Below, in pieces: positions 42,668-50,280 of a stretch of DNA of 52,255 nucleotides. The notes beneath the pieces were generated by a model, which was not told the DNA's origin, did not search any database, and worked only from the letters and a program-made list of their open reading frames with translations. The translations under genes were made by a program, and so were the position numbers. Within the stretch, counting starts at the first letter, position 1. Each line of letters begins with the position of its first letter. Source of the DNA: an archaeon (GTDB lineage Archaea; Asgardarchaeota; Hermodarchaeia; Hermodarchaeales; Hermodarchaeaceae); assembly GCA_016550425.1 (NCBI GenBank), contig JABXGS010000033.1:1-52255 (forward strand), read 5' to 3'.

Positions 42668-43021
42668 TTAGCCTGAGATCGAGATAAACACTGGCTTCTT
42701 AGCTTTGATTCCAGGAATACTTCTTTTTGCCGTGATACTCCCCTGTAACCCCGAAAAGAATACGATATATCTCGTAGTCGAACGAATCCTCTCAATCTGA
42801 TAGACTTCCCCCCGAAGAGTAAGGAGCGTCTTCGTTGATTTAGGTTTGGTTGAACTAATTGAAATATTGACTTTTTGACCATTTTGAAGTGAGCCAACAC
42901 TATAAGGTAATTCAAATTCAACTTTGATTTGTTTTCCGACATTGATGGAATACTGGTAGATTTGGCCTTGCGAGGTTTCATTTTTTTCAATGGTGCCAGT
43001 CGAAGAAACCAAAAACATCAC
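42668..43021 (-). CDS. rpoG: RNA polymerase subunit RpoG/Rpb8-like
   Basis: The 117-residue protein is beta-rich and matches the Rpb8 pattern: TLLTLRGEVYQIE corresponds to YVMYGKVYRIE, IVFFSGLQGSITA corresponds to YVSYGGLLMRLQG and KKPVFISIS corresponds to SRVYLLM, in the same order and spacing. RpoG/Rpb8 is an OB-fold subunit found in eukaryotes and in Thermoproteota, Korarchaeota and Asgard archaea. The gene is divergent from the Sm-like gene with a 94-bp shared promoter gap. The assignment rests on by-eye comparison. Confidence 0.6.
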   Translation of the reverse strand: MMFLVSSTGTIEKNETSQGQIYQYSINVGKQIKVEFELPYSVGSLQNGQKVNISISSTKPKSTKTLLTLRGEVYQIERIRSTTRYIVFFSGLQGSITAKRSIPGIKAKKPVFISISG

Positions 43022-43060
43022 CTAACCTTATGAAATACCCCATAATGTGGCTTAACAACA

Positions 43061-43069
43061 TATAAAAAC
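43061..43069 (+). promoter_or_regulatory. TATA box of the Sm-like gene
   Basis: TATAAAAAC lies 47 bp before the ATG at 43116, in the divergent gap with the rpoG-like gene. GGAGG follows at 43104-43108 as the ribosome-binding site. Spacing suits an archaeal core promoter with a short leader. Confidence 0.55.
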
Positions 43070-43115
43070 GGATGGATAATCACTACACAAAACCAATAAC
43101 ACCGGAGGACGCACC

Positions 43116-43565
43116 ATGTCGCAAAGTACAGGGGCTCGACATTTTTTCAAAGAATTAGCCTCTTTGATAGGAGCCACGGTAGTTGTAACCACCAACACGG
43201 GTAAATCTATAACAGGTAAGATGCGTGGATATGATCCCTCAACTCTAAGTGTTATCTTAAGCGAAGCACGGGATACAAAAGAAAATCTCTTTCACCGGAT
43301 ATTAATTACTGGTCATACAATAATCGAACTGGTAAAAACTGAAGATCCCTTTGATTTGAAAGGTTTAGCAGAGCAACTTGAAACCTTGTTCCCTCCTGGA
43401 GAGGTTAGATTCCTTGAAGACGCACGAGTAATTGTTGTTTTGAATAAGGTTCGTGTCACTGAACAGGGTGTAGAAGGCACAGGACCACTCGCAGACAGAA
43501 TCAGAAAAGTTTACACTAGATTTGTTGAAGAACAAGAAGCAAAAGAGGAAGATATCTCCACTTAG
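43116..43565 (+). CDS. Archaeal Sm-like (SmAP) protein with C-terminal extension
   Basis: An N-terminal Sm fold (about 8-75) has the Sm1 pattern GATVVVTTNTGKSITGKMRG and Sm2 around ILITGHTIIELVK. A C-terminal domain of about 70 residues (FPPGEVRFLEDARVIVVLNK) follows, as in SmAP3-type archaeal proteins. Sm-like proteins form RNA-binding rings. Clear SD sequence and TATA box. The archaeosine TGT gene begins 14 bp after the stop, so an RNA-processing operon is likely. Confidence 0.85.
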   Translation: MSQSTGARHFFKELASLIGATVVVTTNTGKSITGKMRGYDPSTLSVILSEARDTKENLFHRILITGHTIIELVKTEDPFDLKGLAEQLETLFPPGEVRFLEDARVIVVLNKVRVTEQGVEGTGPLADRIRKVYTRFVEEQEAKEEDIST

Positions 43566-43579
43566 AAGTCGCGTTGGCA

Positions 43580-45193
43580 ATGATTGAAATCATCCACAAG
43601 GATTTACTTGCTCGAATAGCCAAGTTCCGAACAAAGAGCGGTCTAGTTGAAACGCCAACCTTTGTACCAGTTGTTCATCCAACGAAGGAACTAATACCTC
43701 CCAAGAAAATGTTCCATGACTTCAACTGCCAAATCATCATCACAAACGCGTATTTACTATCAAAATTGGGTAAAATTAAGAAAATCCATGACGTACTCGA
43801 TTTTCCTGGGTCAATTATGACCGACTCAGGAGCATATCAACTCCTAGTATATGGGGATATTCAAATCACACCTGAAGAAGTAATTAAATTTCAAGAAGAC
43901 ATTGAAACCGATATTGCTGTAATCTTAGATGTTCCGACGGGTGGCAAGGCCACGTTTGCCGAAGCTGAATACACCGTAGAAGAAACACTTCGTCGTGCCA
44001 CCGCTTCAATATCTCAACGTCGAGACACTGATGTTCTATGGGTTGGTCCAATCCAAGGTGGAACCTACTTTAATTTAGTTGAGAAGTCAGCTCGAGCAAT
44101 TAATGAGCTTGATTTTTCTCTTTACGCAATAGGCAGCCCGACTCAGCTAATGGAACAATACGAGTTTAGCAAATTAGTCGATTTGGTGCTTACTGCAAAG
44201 AGCATTATTTCTACTGAAAAACCTGTTCATTTATTCGGAGCTGGACATCCTTTGATTTTTCCCCTAATTGTAGCCATGGGTTGCGATATGTTTGATTCGG
44301 CTGCATATGCTCTTTTTGCAAGAAATGATAGACTTCTTTCATCTGATGGAACCTATAGATTATCAGAACTTCAAGAGAACTTTTGTACGTGTCCCACCTG
44401 TTCTCAGTATTCTATTTCCGAAATGAAACAACTTGAAAGAAAAAAGCGTGTTCAAGTACTGGCTGAGCACAACCTGTATATCTGCCAAAATGAGATTAAA
44501 CGAATCAAAAACGCAATCAGAGAAGGGCGTCTTTGGCGACTGGTTGAAAGCAGACTCAGTAGTCATCCTGCTTTAGTTGATGCTATGAACAGATTACTAA
44601 ATTATCAATCACTTATTGAACACTCTACACCACTTACGAAACGAAGAGCCATCTATATTTCAAGCCAATGGTCGCTCTACCAACCAGAAATCATCAGACA
44701 TTCAGAAAAAATCAAACAATACATCTTACCTGAACCACAAAAAAATAAACTAATACTATTTTCTGCCCCTCAAAAAACCCCATATCACACAACAAAAGAA
44801 TTCAAACAGTTCGAAAAAATAATAAAAGCCATAATACCCCACGCCCCAAACCTATTCGATACAATCTTCGTCTCTCCATTTTTTGGGCTGGTTCCACTCG
44901 AGATAACAAGTTATTATCCTCTTGCGCAGAATCTAACTCCGTCATCTCATCTATTCGACTTTAACCATCAAGTTTTCGATCAGCTAAACTCCTTTTTGAT
45001 TAATAACTCCCAATATAATCAGATTTTTGGAATTTTCTCGGAAGAGGCAAATTGGAAATCTTTCCAACAAAGTAGCAAAAAATTACTCAAACTACAAAGG
45101 AAGAAATTTCACTTCTCTACCACTGATTTCAGCAAGAAATCTCTGAAACAAATTGTGTCGAAGATTGCCCTTGAATTAAAACGAGGTACATAA
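43580..45193 (+). CDS. tgtA: Archaeosine tRNA-guanine transglycosylase without PUA domain
   Basis: This enzyme replaces G15 in the tRNA D-loop by preQ0, the first step to archaeosine. The ATG at 43580 gives MIEIIHKDLLARI, the usual N-terminus. Catalytic sections DSGAYQLL, QGG and the nucleophile DVPTGG are visible, and a zinc site with CTC and CPTC (about 270-275). The C-terminal region (about 360-537) matches the TGT/ArcS C1-type domain with SPFFGLVPLEITSYYPLAQ, but the PUA domain usually present at the end is missing. Length 537 against about 580-650 in most archaeal enzymes. Confidence 0.9.
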   Translation: MIEIIHKDLLARIAKFRTKSGLVETPTFVPVVHPTKELIPPKKMFHDFNCQIIITNAYLLSKLGKIKKIHDVLDFPGSIMTDSGAYQLLVYGDIQITPEEVIKFQEDIETDIAVILDVPTGGKATFAEAEYTVEETLRRATASISQRRDTDVLWVGPIQGGTYFNLVEKSARAINELDFSLYAIGSPTQLMEQYEFSKLVDLVLTAKSIISTEKPVHLFGAGHPLIFPLIVAMGCDMFDSAAYALFARNDRLLSSDGTYRLSELQENFCTCPTCSQYSISEMKQLERKKRVQVLAEHNLYICQNEIKRIKNAIREGRLWRLVESRLSSHPALVDAMNRLLNYQSLIEHSTPLTKRRAIYISSQWSLYQPEIIRHSEKIKQYILPEPQKNKLILFSAPQKTPYHTTKEFKQFEKIIKAIIPHAPNLFDTIFVSPFFGLVPLEITSYYPLAQNLTPSSHLFDFNHQVFDQLNSFLINNSQYNQIFGIFSEEANWKSFQQSSKKLLKLQRKKFHFSTTDFSKKSLKQIVSKIALELKRGT

Positions 45194-45208
45194 AGTGATT
45201 TTAAAAAA

Positions 45209-45318
45209 TGGTGCCGCGTCGGGGATTTTCACCAGACGGAACAAAATCCCGAAAGGATTCGAACCCCGGTCCTAAGGTCGAGAGCCTCAGATGATTGACC
45301 TGGCTACACTAACGCGGC
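45209..45318 (-). tRNA. tRNA-Glu (anticodon CTC) with a T-loop intron
   Basis: The minus strand folds as acceptor GCCGCGT/ACGCGGC, discriminator A and encoded CCA. The anticodon stem TGAGG/CCTTA (one G-U) has loop CTCTCGA, giving anticodon CTC at 45280-45282. A 32-nt intron at 45226-45257 interrupts the T-loop. When removed the T-arm is CGGGG-TTCGAAT-CCCCG. A BRE/TATA-like element lies upstream at 45343-45357. Confidence 0.93.
45226..45257 (-). other. tRNA-Glu T-loop intron (32 nt)
   Basis: A full bulge-helix-bulge forms: exon helix is the T-stem GGGG/CCCC, central helix TTCG/TGAA (one G-U), 3-nt bulges AAT on both sides, and an internal stem CC/GG followed by CGGGA/TTCCG around TTTTG. Cutting after the second A of each bulge gives position 59/60. 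Splicing inside the T-loop is one of the rarer intron sites in archaeal tRNAs. Confidence 0.88.
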
Positions 45319-45342
45319 TATGACGAATGAGTTCAAATGTCG

Positions 45343-45357
45343 CTTTTTTAAACTTTC
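45343..45357 (-). promoter_or_regulatory. tRNA-Glu promoter (TATA/BRE-like)
   Basis: On the minus strand GAAAGTTTAAAAAAG lies 25-40 bp before the mature tRNA-Glu 5' end. It is almost identical to the element upstream of tRNA-Leu (GAAAGTTTAAAAAG), so it is probably a shared tRNA core promoter. Confidence 0.65.
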
Positions 45358-45461
45358 GACCACGGTGACATTAAAAAGGGTTAACACTTTCAAACCTACA
45401 AAATCCTAATAGCCTACCAAAAATATCGCCGTATCAATATGATTAGCTGGAGTGAATCTCT

Positions 45462-45671
45462 ATGGGTAAGGTTAGAACAGTCTTAGTAAAGAGGTTATCA
45501 CGAGAACTTGTAGAAAGGTACTCAGATAGTTTTTCAACTGACTTTGATCAAAACAAAGAGGTTGTCGATGAACTGCTAACGAACACCACTAAACGGCTGC
45601 GCAATCGAATCGCGGGTTATGTAACACGTTTAATGATTCTTCGTCAAGATGAAGATGTTATTGTAGCTTAA
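45462..45671 (+). CDS. rps17e: Small-subunit ribosomal protein eS17
   Basis: The 69-residue protein is a complete archaeal eS17: MGKVRTVLVKRLSRELVERY, then KRLRNRIAGYVTRLM. eS17 lies on the small-subunit head. AGTGAA lies shortly before the ATG. The gene follows tRNA-Glu after 143 bp and is on the opposite strand. Confidence 0.93.
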   Translation: MGKVRTVLVKRLSRELVERYSDSFSTDFDQNKEVVDELLTNTTKRLRNRIAGYVTRLMILRQDEDVIVA

Positions 45672-45732
45672 CTGACTTCTCACTTTTTGATAAGAAATGA
45701 CCAAATAAAACGAACTTAATGGAGTATTGTTT

Positions 45733-46593
45733 ATGGGAGTTGTTATCGACACTCCACAACTACGAATGGAAATTAAGTTCGTTTCAGTTGAATCTCTTTA
45801 TACACATGAAGAGACTATTCCTGCAGCACTTGATCAACTTCAACAGGAACTCCTTGAGGAGCAGATTCTGAAGCATCCAATTATCGTTGATTTAAAAACA
45901 AACGTTGTTTTAGATGGTATGCATCGAGTTGCGGCTTTGAAAAATCTTCAATGCGAAATTGCCCCAGTCTGCCTAGTCAATTATCTGAATCCGGCTATTG
46001 AATTATATGCCTGGTACCGAGAATTTGACGGTGATTCTTCATTTAAGAGCTTACTTAGTGAAGTTAGTTCTAAAGGGCGATATAAACAACTTCGGCGATC
46101 ATCAAAACAAGCTTACGAAATTGTAAATGCACGAAAAGCTATGGCTGCGCTCGCCAGTGGAAAAAAAGCGTTTCTGTTAACACCCCTAAAATCACCCACT
46201 ATCAAAGAAATCTATGACAAAATTGTTGAAATTGAAGTTATTGCCCAAAAAATGAGTTTTGAAACAGTCTACAGCACGGAAGCTGACGCCCTTGCAAGTC
46301 TTCAATCAGAAAAACACCCCGTACTAATTGTTCCTTCTCTAACAAAAGAAGAAGTAGTAGAAAGTGCCTTACAAAAAATATTGTTTGCTCATAAAACAAC
46401 CCGTCATGTTGTTCCTGCAAGACCTTTGTTCACTAATGTTCCGCTTTCGTGGTTAAAAGAAAAAAATCTTGAAGAAGCAAACCAGAAACTGTTCGCTTAC
46501 CTAAAATCTAAACGGATAATTAAGAAGGAACCTGGTTCTGTTATCGACGGACGTCGATACGAAGAACATACTTACCTTTTCACAGATCCATGA
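45733..46593 (+). CDS. ParB/sulfiredoxin-fold protein, SerK/SbnI-like
   Basis: The N-terminal third has the ParB-type fold with QILKHPIIVD and the catalytic-loop motif DGMHRVAAL. Homologues of this type include the archaeal ADP-dependent serine kinase SerK and the SbnI kinase, which share a DG.HR signature. The C-terminal region has mixed helices and ends in KEPGSVIDGRRYEEHTY. The ATG at 45733 has GGAG upstream; an upstream TTG is less likely. Serine phosphorylation for cysteine synthesis is a possible role; chromosome-partition function is less likely. Confidence 0.7.
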   Translation: MGVVIDTPQLRMEIKFVSVESLYTHEETIPAALDQLQQELLEEQILKHPIIVDLKTNVVLDGMHRVAALKNLQCEIAPVCLVNYLNPAIELYAWYREFDGDSSFKSLLSEVSSKGRYKQLRRSSKQAYEIVNARKAMAALASGKKAFLLTPLKSPTIKEIYDKIVEIEVIAQKMSFETVYSTEADALASLQSEKHPVLIVPSLTKEEVVESALQKILFAHKTTRHVVPARPLFTNVPLSWLKEKNLEEANQKLFAYLKSKRIIKKEPGSVIDGRRYEEHTYLFTDP

Positions 46594-46723
46594 TTTCCAG
46601 CTCTATTCGCCCCAGCTTAGAGTTAGCAATATTTGTCATTCAGGAAGTAAATACACGGTTTCATCTAGCAGTAGAAATGTTATGACCTTATGTACTATTT
46701 GCTACTGGAAATTTTGATAATCA

Positions 46724-47728
46724 ATGTCCACTACGCAAATTTCTGGCTATGTCTCGAAACTCATTCAAGATTTAAGAACTCAAAATATCGACTTCGTTGT
46801 TTCTGAGGAAGCCCTCGGGTGCAATATCACTGAGGTGTATGTAACTGAAGCCCATGAGCTACTCTTGTTTCTGAAGAACCAGTTAGATACAGAATCGATT
46901 CAATGGATTCTTCGAGTGAGGACCCCGCTTAAGATCCGAATTACAATCTTTTCGACAGATGTTGTGAAAGTAAAAATTCGATTACTAAATGCAATTAATC
47001 AACTAAGGAAAGATGGTTTGGATATTCCCAACACACAACAATCAATATCCATTCAGGAACTAACAAAAGAGAATATCCAACGATTTTCAGATTCATTAGT
47101 TAATTGGGCGAATCTCACTTCTAATGGAAGGTCACTCCCGCAAGTGCACTTCTCTCGAATCTCCTCAAAAACAGAAGAAGACTCCCTGAATTCAATAAGT
47201 CAAAAGCAAGAAGACCTACATATGCATCTTCGAAATGCAATCAAAACCTACTGGACTGAACGATACTTCGCAAGATACCTGAACTTACCTTCACAGAAAG
47301 TAAAGACACTGGCCAAACGAATTGGAATCCAACAAGAAGTATGTGGGCATGATATACTATACTTTTTCAATAGAAGTAAGGCACTAAAAACATATTTTGA
47401 ACACATTACGAAGGCGGTCCTAGATGAATTGAATCTTAAATACCAGGAAACCTCTACTCAAGATTTCTTCTTACCTGCTCTCAAACTTACACTTCACTTC
47501 TTTGATGGAGAAAAAGGGCAACTTAGAATATTAGCAGGCGAATACGCGCAAAATCGTGATCTAATTGTAATTGTTCCTGAAACCTTACACAGGAACATTG
47601 GGGTCACACAAGATGATTTCTTTCAAATTCTACCATTGGATCAAGATAAGCTAAAGAACGCTTTAATAAGGATAATTCGTCGAAGAATTGATTGTATTCC
47701 TGCGTATTCTTCAGGAATAATCAATTAG
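46724..47728 (+). CDS. Uncharacterised soluble protein
   Basis: I do not recognise this 334-residue protein. The N-terminal half (1-120) alternates strands and helices (DFVVSEEALGCNITEVYVTE, IRITIFSTDVVKVKIRL). The C-terminal half begins after a polar linker near residue 150 with a helical part (IKTYWTERYFARYLNLPSQK, suggestive of a helix-turn-helix) and ends in a strand-rich region with LIVIVPETLHR. No signal peptide or membrane helix is visible. It precedes the PAC2-family gene by 80 bp on the same strand. Confidence 0.6.
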   Translation: MSTTQISGYVSKLIQDLRTQNIDFVVSEEALGCNITEVYVTEAHELLLFLKNQLDTESIQWILRVRTPLKIRITIFSTDVVKVKIRLLNAINQLRKDGLDIPNTQQSISIQELTKENIQRFSDSLVNWANLTSNGRSLPQVHFSRISSKTEEDSLNSISQKQEDLHMHLRNAIKTYWTERYFARYLNLPSQKVKTLAKRIGIQQEVCGHDILYFFNRSKALKTYFEHITKAVLDELNLKYQETSTQDFFLPALKLTLHFFDGEKGQLRILAGEYAQNRDLIVIVPETLHRNIGVTQDDFFQILPLDQDKLKNALIRIIRRRIDCIPAYSSGIIN

Positions 47729-47808
47729 GAATAAGTGTATAGAATAACTCTGGACATAAAGTTTAAATCTCCTCTTCCTGAAGCCTAATCGCCCTGTGGG
47801 GATTAGCA

Positions 47809-48582
47809 ATGATAGAAATTATTTGGCTAAAAGAGGTTAAAGATCTACGAAATCCGATAGCGCTTGTTGGTATGCCAGGAATTGCTAGTGTTGGAAAATT
47901 AGCTATCGAAGTTCTTATTCGTACTCTTAACGCAGAACCAGTAATACAAGTTCTTTCTGATGACTTTCCGCCCCATGTCATGATTGATGAAGATGGCATG
48001 ATGAAAATTCCTGAGTGTCAAATCTATCTTCATAAAGACAAATCATTGAAACATGATGTTCTTCTCGTATCCGGTGACTTTCAACCCTCAACCTCCCAGG
48101 GAATCTATGAGTTCTCTAATCGAATTGCTGAAACATTCAAGAAGTTAAATGTCAGCAAAGTCGCCGCAACAGGGGCTTATGTGCCTGGAGAATACCCCGA
48201 ATCTCCCAAAGTATTTGTCTCGTCAACTGGACAAAAATTCCAATCTTACTTCACTGAGCTAGATTATGTTGAACCAATGGCTGACGGAGTTATTAATGGG
48301 GCAAATGGTGTAATTCCAGCATGGGCTCATCTAAAGTATGGCATAGAAGGAGTCTGTCTGCTAGCTGAGACTGTTCCTTTACTTCGTTTAGATCCTCGCG
48401 CATCAAAATTAATTGTTGAAGTTCTTAATGACCGATTTGGTATCAAGGCTGATGTTTCTGAATTAGAACAGAAAATCGATGAAATGAAAGGCATTTTTGC
48501 TCAAGTGAAATATCACCTGCTTCAGCAACGTGAAAGACAAGAACCTCGAGATGAATCCGAGAGTGCTAGTTACATTGGCTAG
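47809..48582 (+). CDS. PAC2-family protein (proteasome assembly chaperone-like)
   Basis: The 257-residue protein starts with the PAC2 strand PIALVGMPGIASVGKLAIE, followed by FPPHVMIDEDG and VLLVSGDFQPSTSQGIYEF, and ends in a basic coiled-coil tail (LEQKIDEMKGIF...QRE). PbaA/PbaB-type archaeal proteins of this family act as proteasome alpha-ring assembly chaperones or shape-recognising factors. The tail resembles the ATP-independent chaperone/activator PbaB, which binds the 20S proteasome. No HbYX ending is visible. Proteasome genes are not in the window. Confidence 0.85.
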   Translation: MIEIIWLKEVKDLRNPIALVGMPGIASVGKLAIEVLIRTLNAEPVIQVLSDDFPPHVMIDEDGMMKIPECQIYLHKDKSLKHDVLLVSGDFQPSTSQGIYEFSNRIAETFKKLNVSKVAATGAYVPGEYPESPKVFVSSTGQKFQSYFTELDYVEPMADGVINGANGVIPAWAHLKYGIEGVCLLAETVPLLRLDPRASKLIVEVLNDRFGIKADVSELEQKIDEMKGIFAQVKYHLLQQRERQEPRDESESASYIG

Positions 48583-48613
48583 CACCTGTGAATCAGTAAA
48601 TTGAGGGCTAATT

Positions 48614-49219
48614 ATGGGCTGGAAATCGGGAATCTCGAAAGTATTGCTTACCATAATCGGAATAACAGTTGTTTTACTCGTCATTGATTTTGCGCTTTTT
48701 CAATCACAAAACACAATAGCACTAGTAACAGCAATCCAAACAGCGTTTGCAATAAATCCACTAATCAGTTATGGAATCGTTGGTCTCATTGTTTCTATTG
48801 CTATCCTCATTACTGGACTCCTTTATTACAGACGACGGCTTTTCATTCGTAATCTTAAGAATGAACTAAAGGATGCCGAAAGAATACCTCTCATTGACCT
48901 AGCTCAAAAACTAGATGAGACACCTGCTAAAGTTGAAGTAGAACTAAATAGGATGGCAAGATCAAAGGTAACAAAATTCCAGGGAATGCTCATAATCTCT
49001 CAAGGTAAACATGTCTATATGGGAGAAAAACTACTAAACAAAATAATCGAATCGTATAATGAGGGTCAACCCCGCGGAGAAATTGCTAATTCAAATCAAA
49101 TCAGTAGAGCAGAACTTGACAAGACCATTGAACTTCTCATTGAAGAAGGAAGAATCGAAGAACGCGAAGAAAAGGTCACACGAAAAGTACGACCTAGCTA
49201 TCGACGTGGGACGAAATGA
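48614..49219 (+). CDS. Membrane-anchored protein with tandem winged-helix units
   Basis: The 201-residue protein has two N-terminal hydrophobic segments (about 8-28 and 48-74), a basic boundary (YYRRRLFIRNLKN), then two winged-helix-like segments: IPLIDLAQKLDETPAKVEVEL with GMLIISQGKHVYM, and PRGEIANSNQISRAELDK with EEGRIEER. A membrane anchor followed by tandem wHTH/PCI-like units recalls DDRGK1 of the eukaryotic UFM1 system, but this is only a topological similarity. It lies 31 bp after the PAC2 gene. Confidence 0.6.
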   Translation: MGWKSGISKVLLTIIGITVVLLVIDFALFQSQNTIALVTAIQTAFAINPLISYGIVGLIVSIAILITGLLYYRRRLFIRNLKNELKDAERIPLIDLAQKLDETPAKVEVELNRMARSKVTKFQGMLIISQGKHVYMGEKLLNKIIESYNEGQPRGEIANSNQISRAELDKTIELLIEEGRIEEREEKVTRKVRPSYRRGTK

Positions 49220-49247
49220 CCCTTTGTTAATGAAGAAGGGAATTTAG

Positions 49248-50084
49248 ATGAAGAAATGGAAGTCAGCTAATCGTCCTGAGACAGCTGATAAAATGCAATA
49301 TCACATTGGGTTGAAACCTCATGATATTGCCCCCTTTGTACTATTACCTGGCGATCCCACACGTGCAAAACTCATTTCCGAGCTCTGGGATGCAGCAAGT
49401 CAAGTGGGGAAAAAAAGAACCTATCTAACCTTTACTGGTTCCTACAAAGAAGTTCCGATTACCACCACATCGACGGGTATTGGCTGTCCAGCTACTGCAA
49501 TTGCTATTGAGGAACTAGCTGCAATTGGCGCAAAAACTCTGATTCGAGTGGGGAGTTCAGGAGCAATTCAAAAGCAGATAAAGTGTGGCGATTTAATAAT
49601 TTCAACTGGGGCTGTTAGATATGATGGTACATCTTCACAATATGTAGTACCCCAGTATCCTGCATTTGCCAATCACCAAGTGATCTTGGCACTAATCGAA
49701 GCGGCTGAAGGTCTTGGATACAGATATCATGTTGGACTCACATGTTCAACAGATAGTTTCTATACAGGACAAGGACGCCCTGGATTTCAAAATTATTGGC
49801 AATCCTTTATGGATGACATCATCCCCGATTTGAAAGCAGCACGTGTTCTAAACTTTGAAATGGAATCCTCAATCCTATTTACCCTCTCAAACCTTTTTGG
49901 ATTAAGAAGTGGGACGATTTGTACAGTCTTTGCCAATAGGGAGACTGATGAATTCGCTACTATTGGTGAAAGAGAAGCCAGTCAAACAGCCTGTGAAGCC
50001 ATCAAAATTCTCGCCGAATGGGATGAAAAAATGGCAATGGGAAAGGCACAAAACTGGTATCCCGGTCTACTTTCAAAAGATTAA
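49248..50084 (+). CDS. Purine nucleoside/uridine phosphorylase (PNP/UDP family)
   Basis: Members split nucleosides with phosphate into base and ribose-1-phosphate. The 278-residue protein has the phosphate site PGDPTRAKLIS, the family signature STGIGCPATAIAIEELAAIGAKTLIRVG, and the NFEMESS motif with the ribose-binding glutamate. The match is closest to the uridine phosphorylase side, including FYTGQGR. Start is ATG at 49248 with AAGAAGGGA upstream. It is 28 bp after the membrane wHTH gene. tRNA-Gln lies 6 bp after the stop on the other strand. Confidence 0.88.
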   Translation: MKKWKSANRPETADKMQYHIGLKPHDIAPFVLLPGDPTRAKLISELWDAASQVGKKRTYLTFTGSYKEVPITTTSTGIGCPATAIAIEELAAIGAKTLIRVGSSGAIQKQIKCGDLIISTGAVRYDGTSSQYVVPQYPAFANHQVILALIEAAEGLGYRYHVGLTCSTDSFYTGQGRPGFQNYWQSFMDDIIPDLKAARVLNFEMESSILFTLSNLFGLRSGTICTVFANRETDEFATIGEREASQTACEAIKILAEWDEKMAMGKAQNWYPGLLSKD

Positions 50085-50127
50085 TGGAATGGTAGCCCGG
50101 CGCGGATTCGAACCGCGGTCCCGGGGT

Positions 50128-50155
50128 GACTTCACTGTTCTTATAAGTCACAGTT
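50128..50155 (-). other. tRNA-Gln anticodon-loop intron (28 nt, position 37/38)
   Basis: Exon helix is the anticodon stem, central helix CTTT/GAAG (one G-U), bulges GGA (5') and TCA (3'), internal stem ACTGT/ACAGT. Cutting GG|A and TC|A joins G37 to A38. This is the standard archaeal bulge-helix-bulge. Confidence 0.88.
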
Positions 50156-50179
50156 CCAAAGCCCCGGATGATTGACCAT

Positions 50180-50198
50180 TTTGCATCCCTGATTGGGT
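50180..50198 (-). other. tRNA-Gln D-loop intron (19 nt)
   Basis: Central helix TGTA/TGCA (one G-U), bulge GCA on the 5' side and AAA on the 3' side, with a short internal stem CCC/GGG around AATCA and one extra A. Cutting after GC and after AA removes 19 nt at about position 16/17. It is among the shortest archaeal introns. Confidence 0.75.
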
Positions 50199-50280
50199 GC
50201 TACACTACCGGGCTAAACTACCTTGACGGCGATTCATTTCGTTCGTAGTTCTTGAGTCTTTCGGCTTGAGAGAATTGCTG

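Larger units (their letters stand above)
50090..50214 (-). tRNA. tRNA-Gln (anticodon TTG) with two introns
   Basis: The minus strand folds as acceptor AGCCCGG/CCGGGCT, discriminator A, encoded CCA, T-arm CGCGG-TTCGAAT-CCGCG, and anticodon stem CGGGG/CCCCG with loop CTTTGGA. The anticodon is TTG at 50157-50159. A 28-nt intron at 50128-50155 sits at the canonical 37/38 site and a 19-nt intron at 50180-50198 sits in the D-loop. When both are removed the D-arm is GTGTAGCATGGTCAATCATC, the same length as that of tRNA-Glu. Confidence 0.92.

Noticed and set aside
42658..42990. Alternative minus-strand frame over the rpoG-like gene
   Set aside because: It is shifted against the rpoG-like frame and is dominated by basic, low-complexity sequence.
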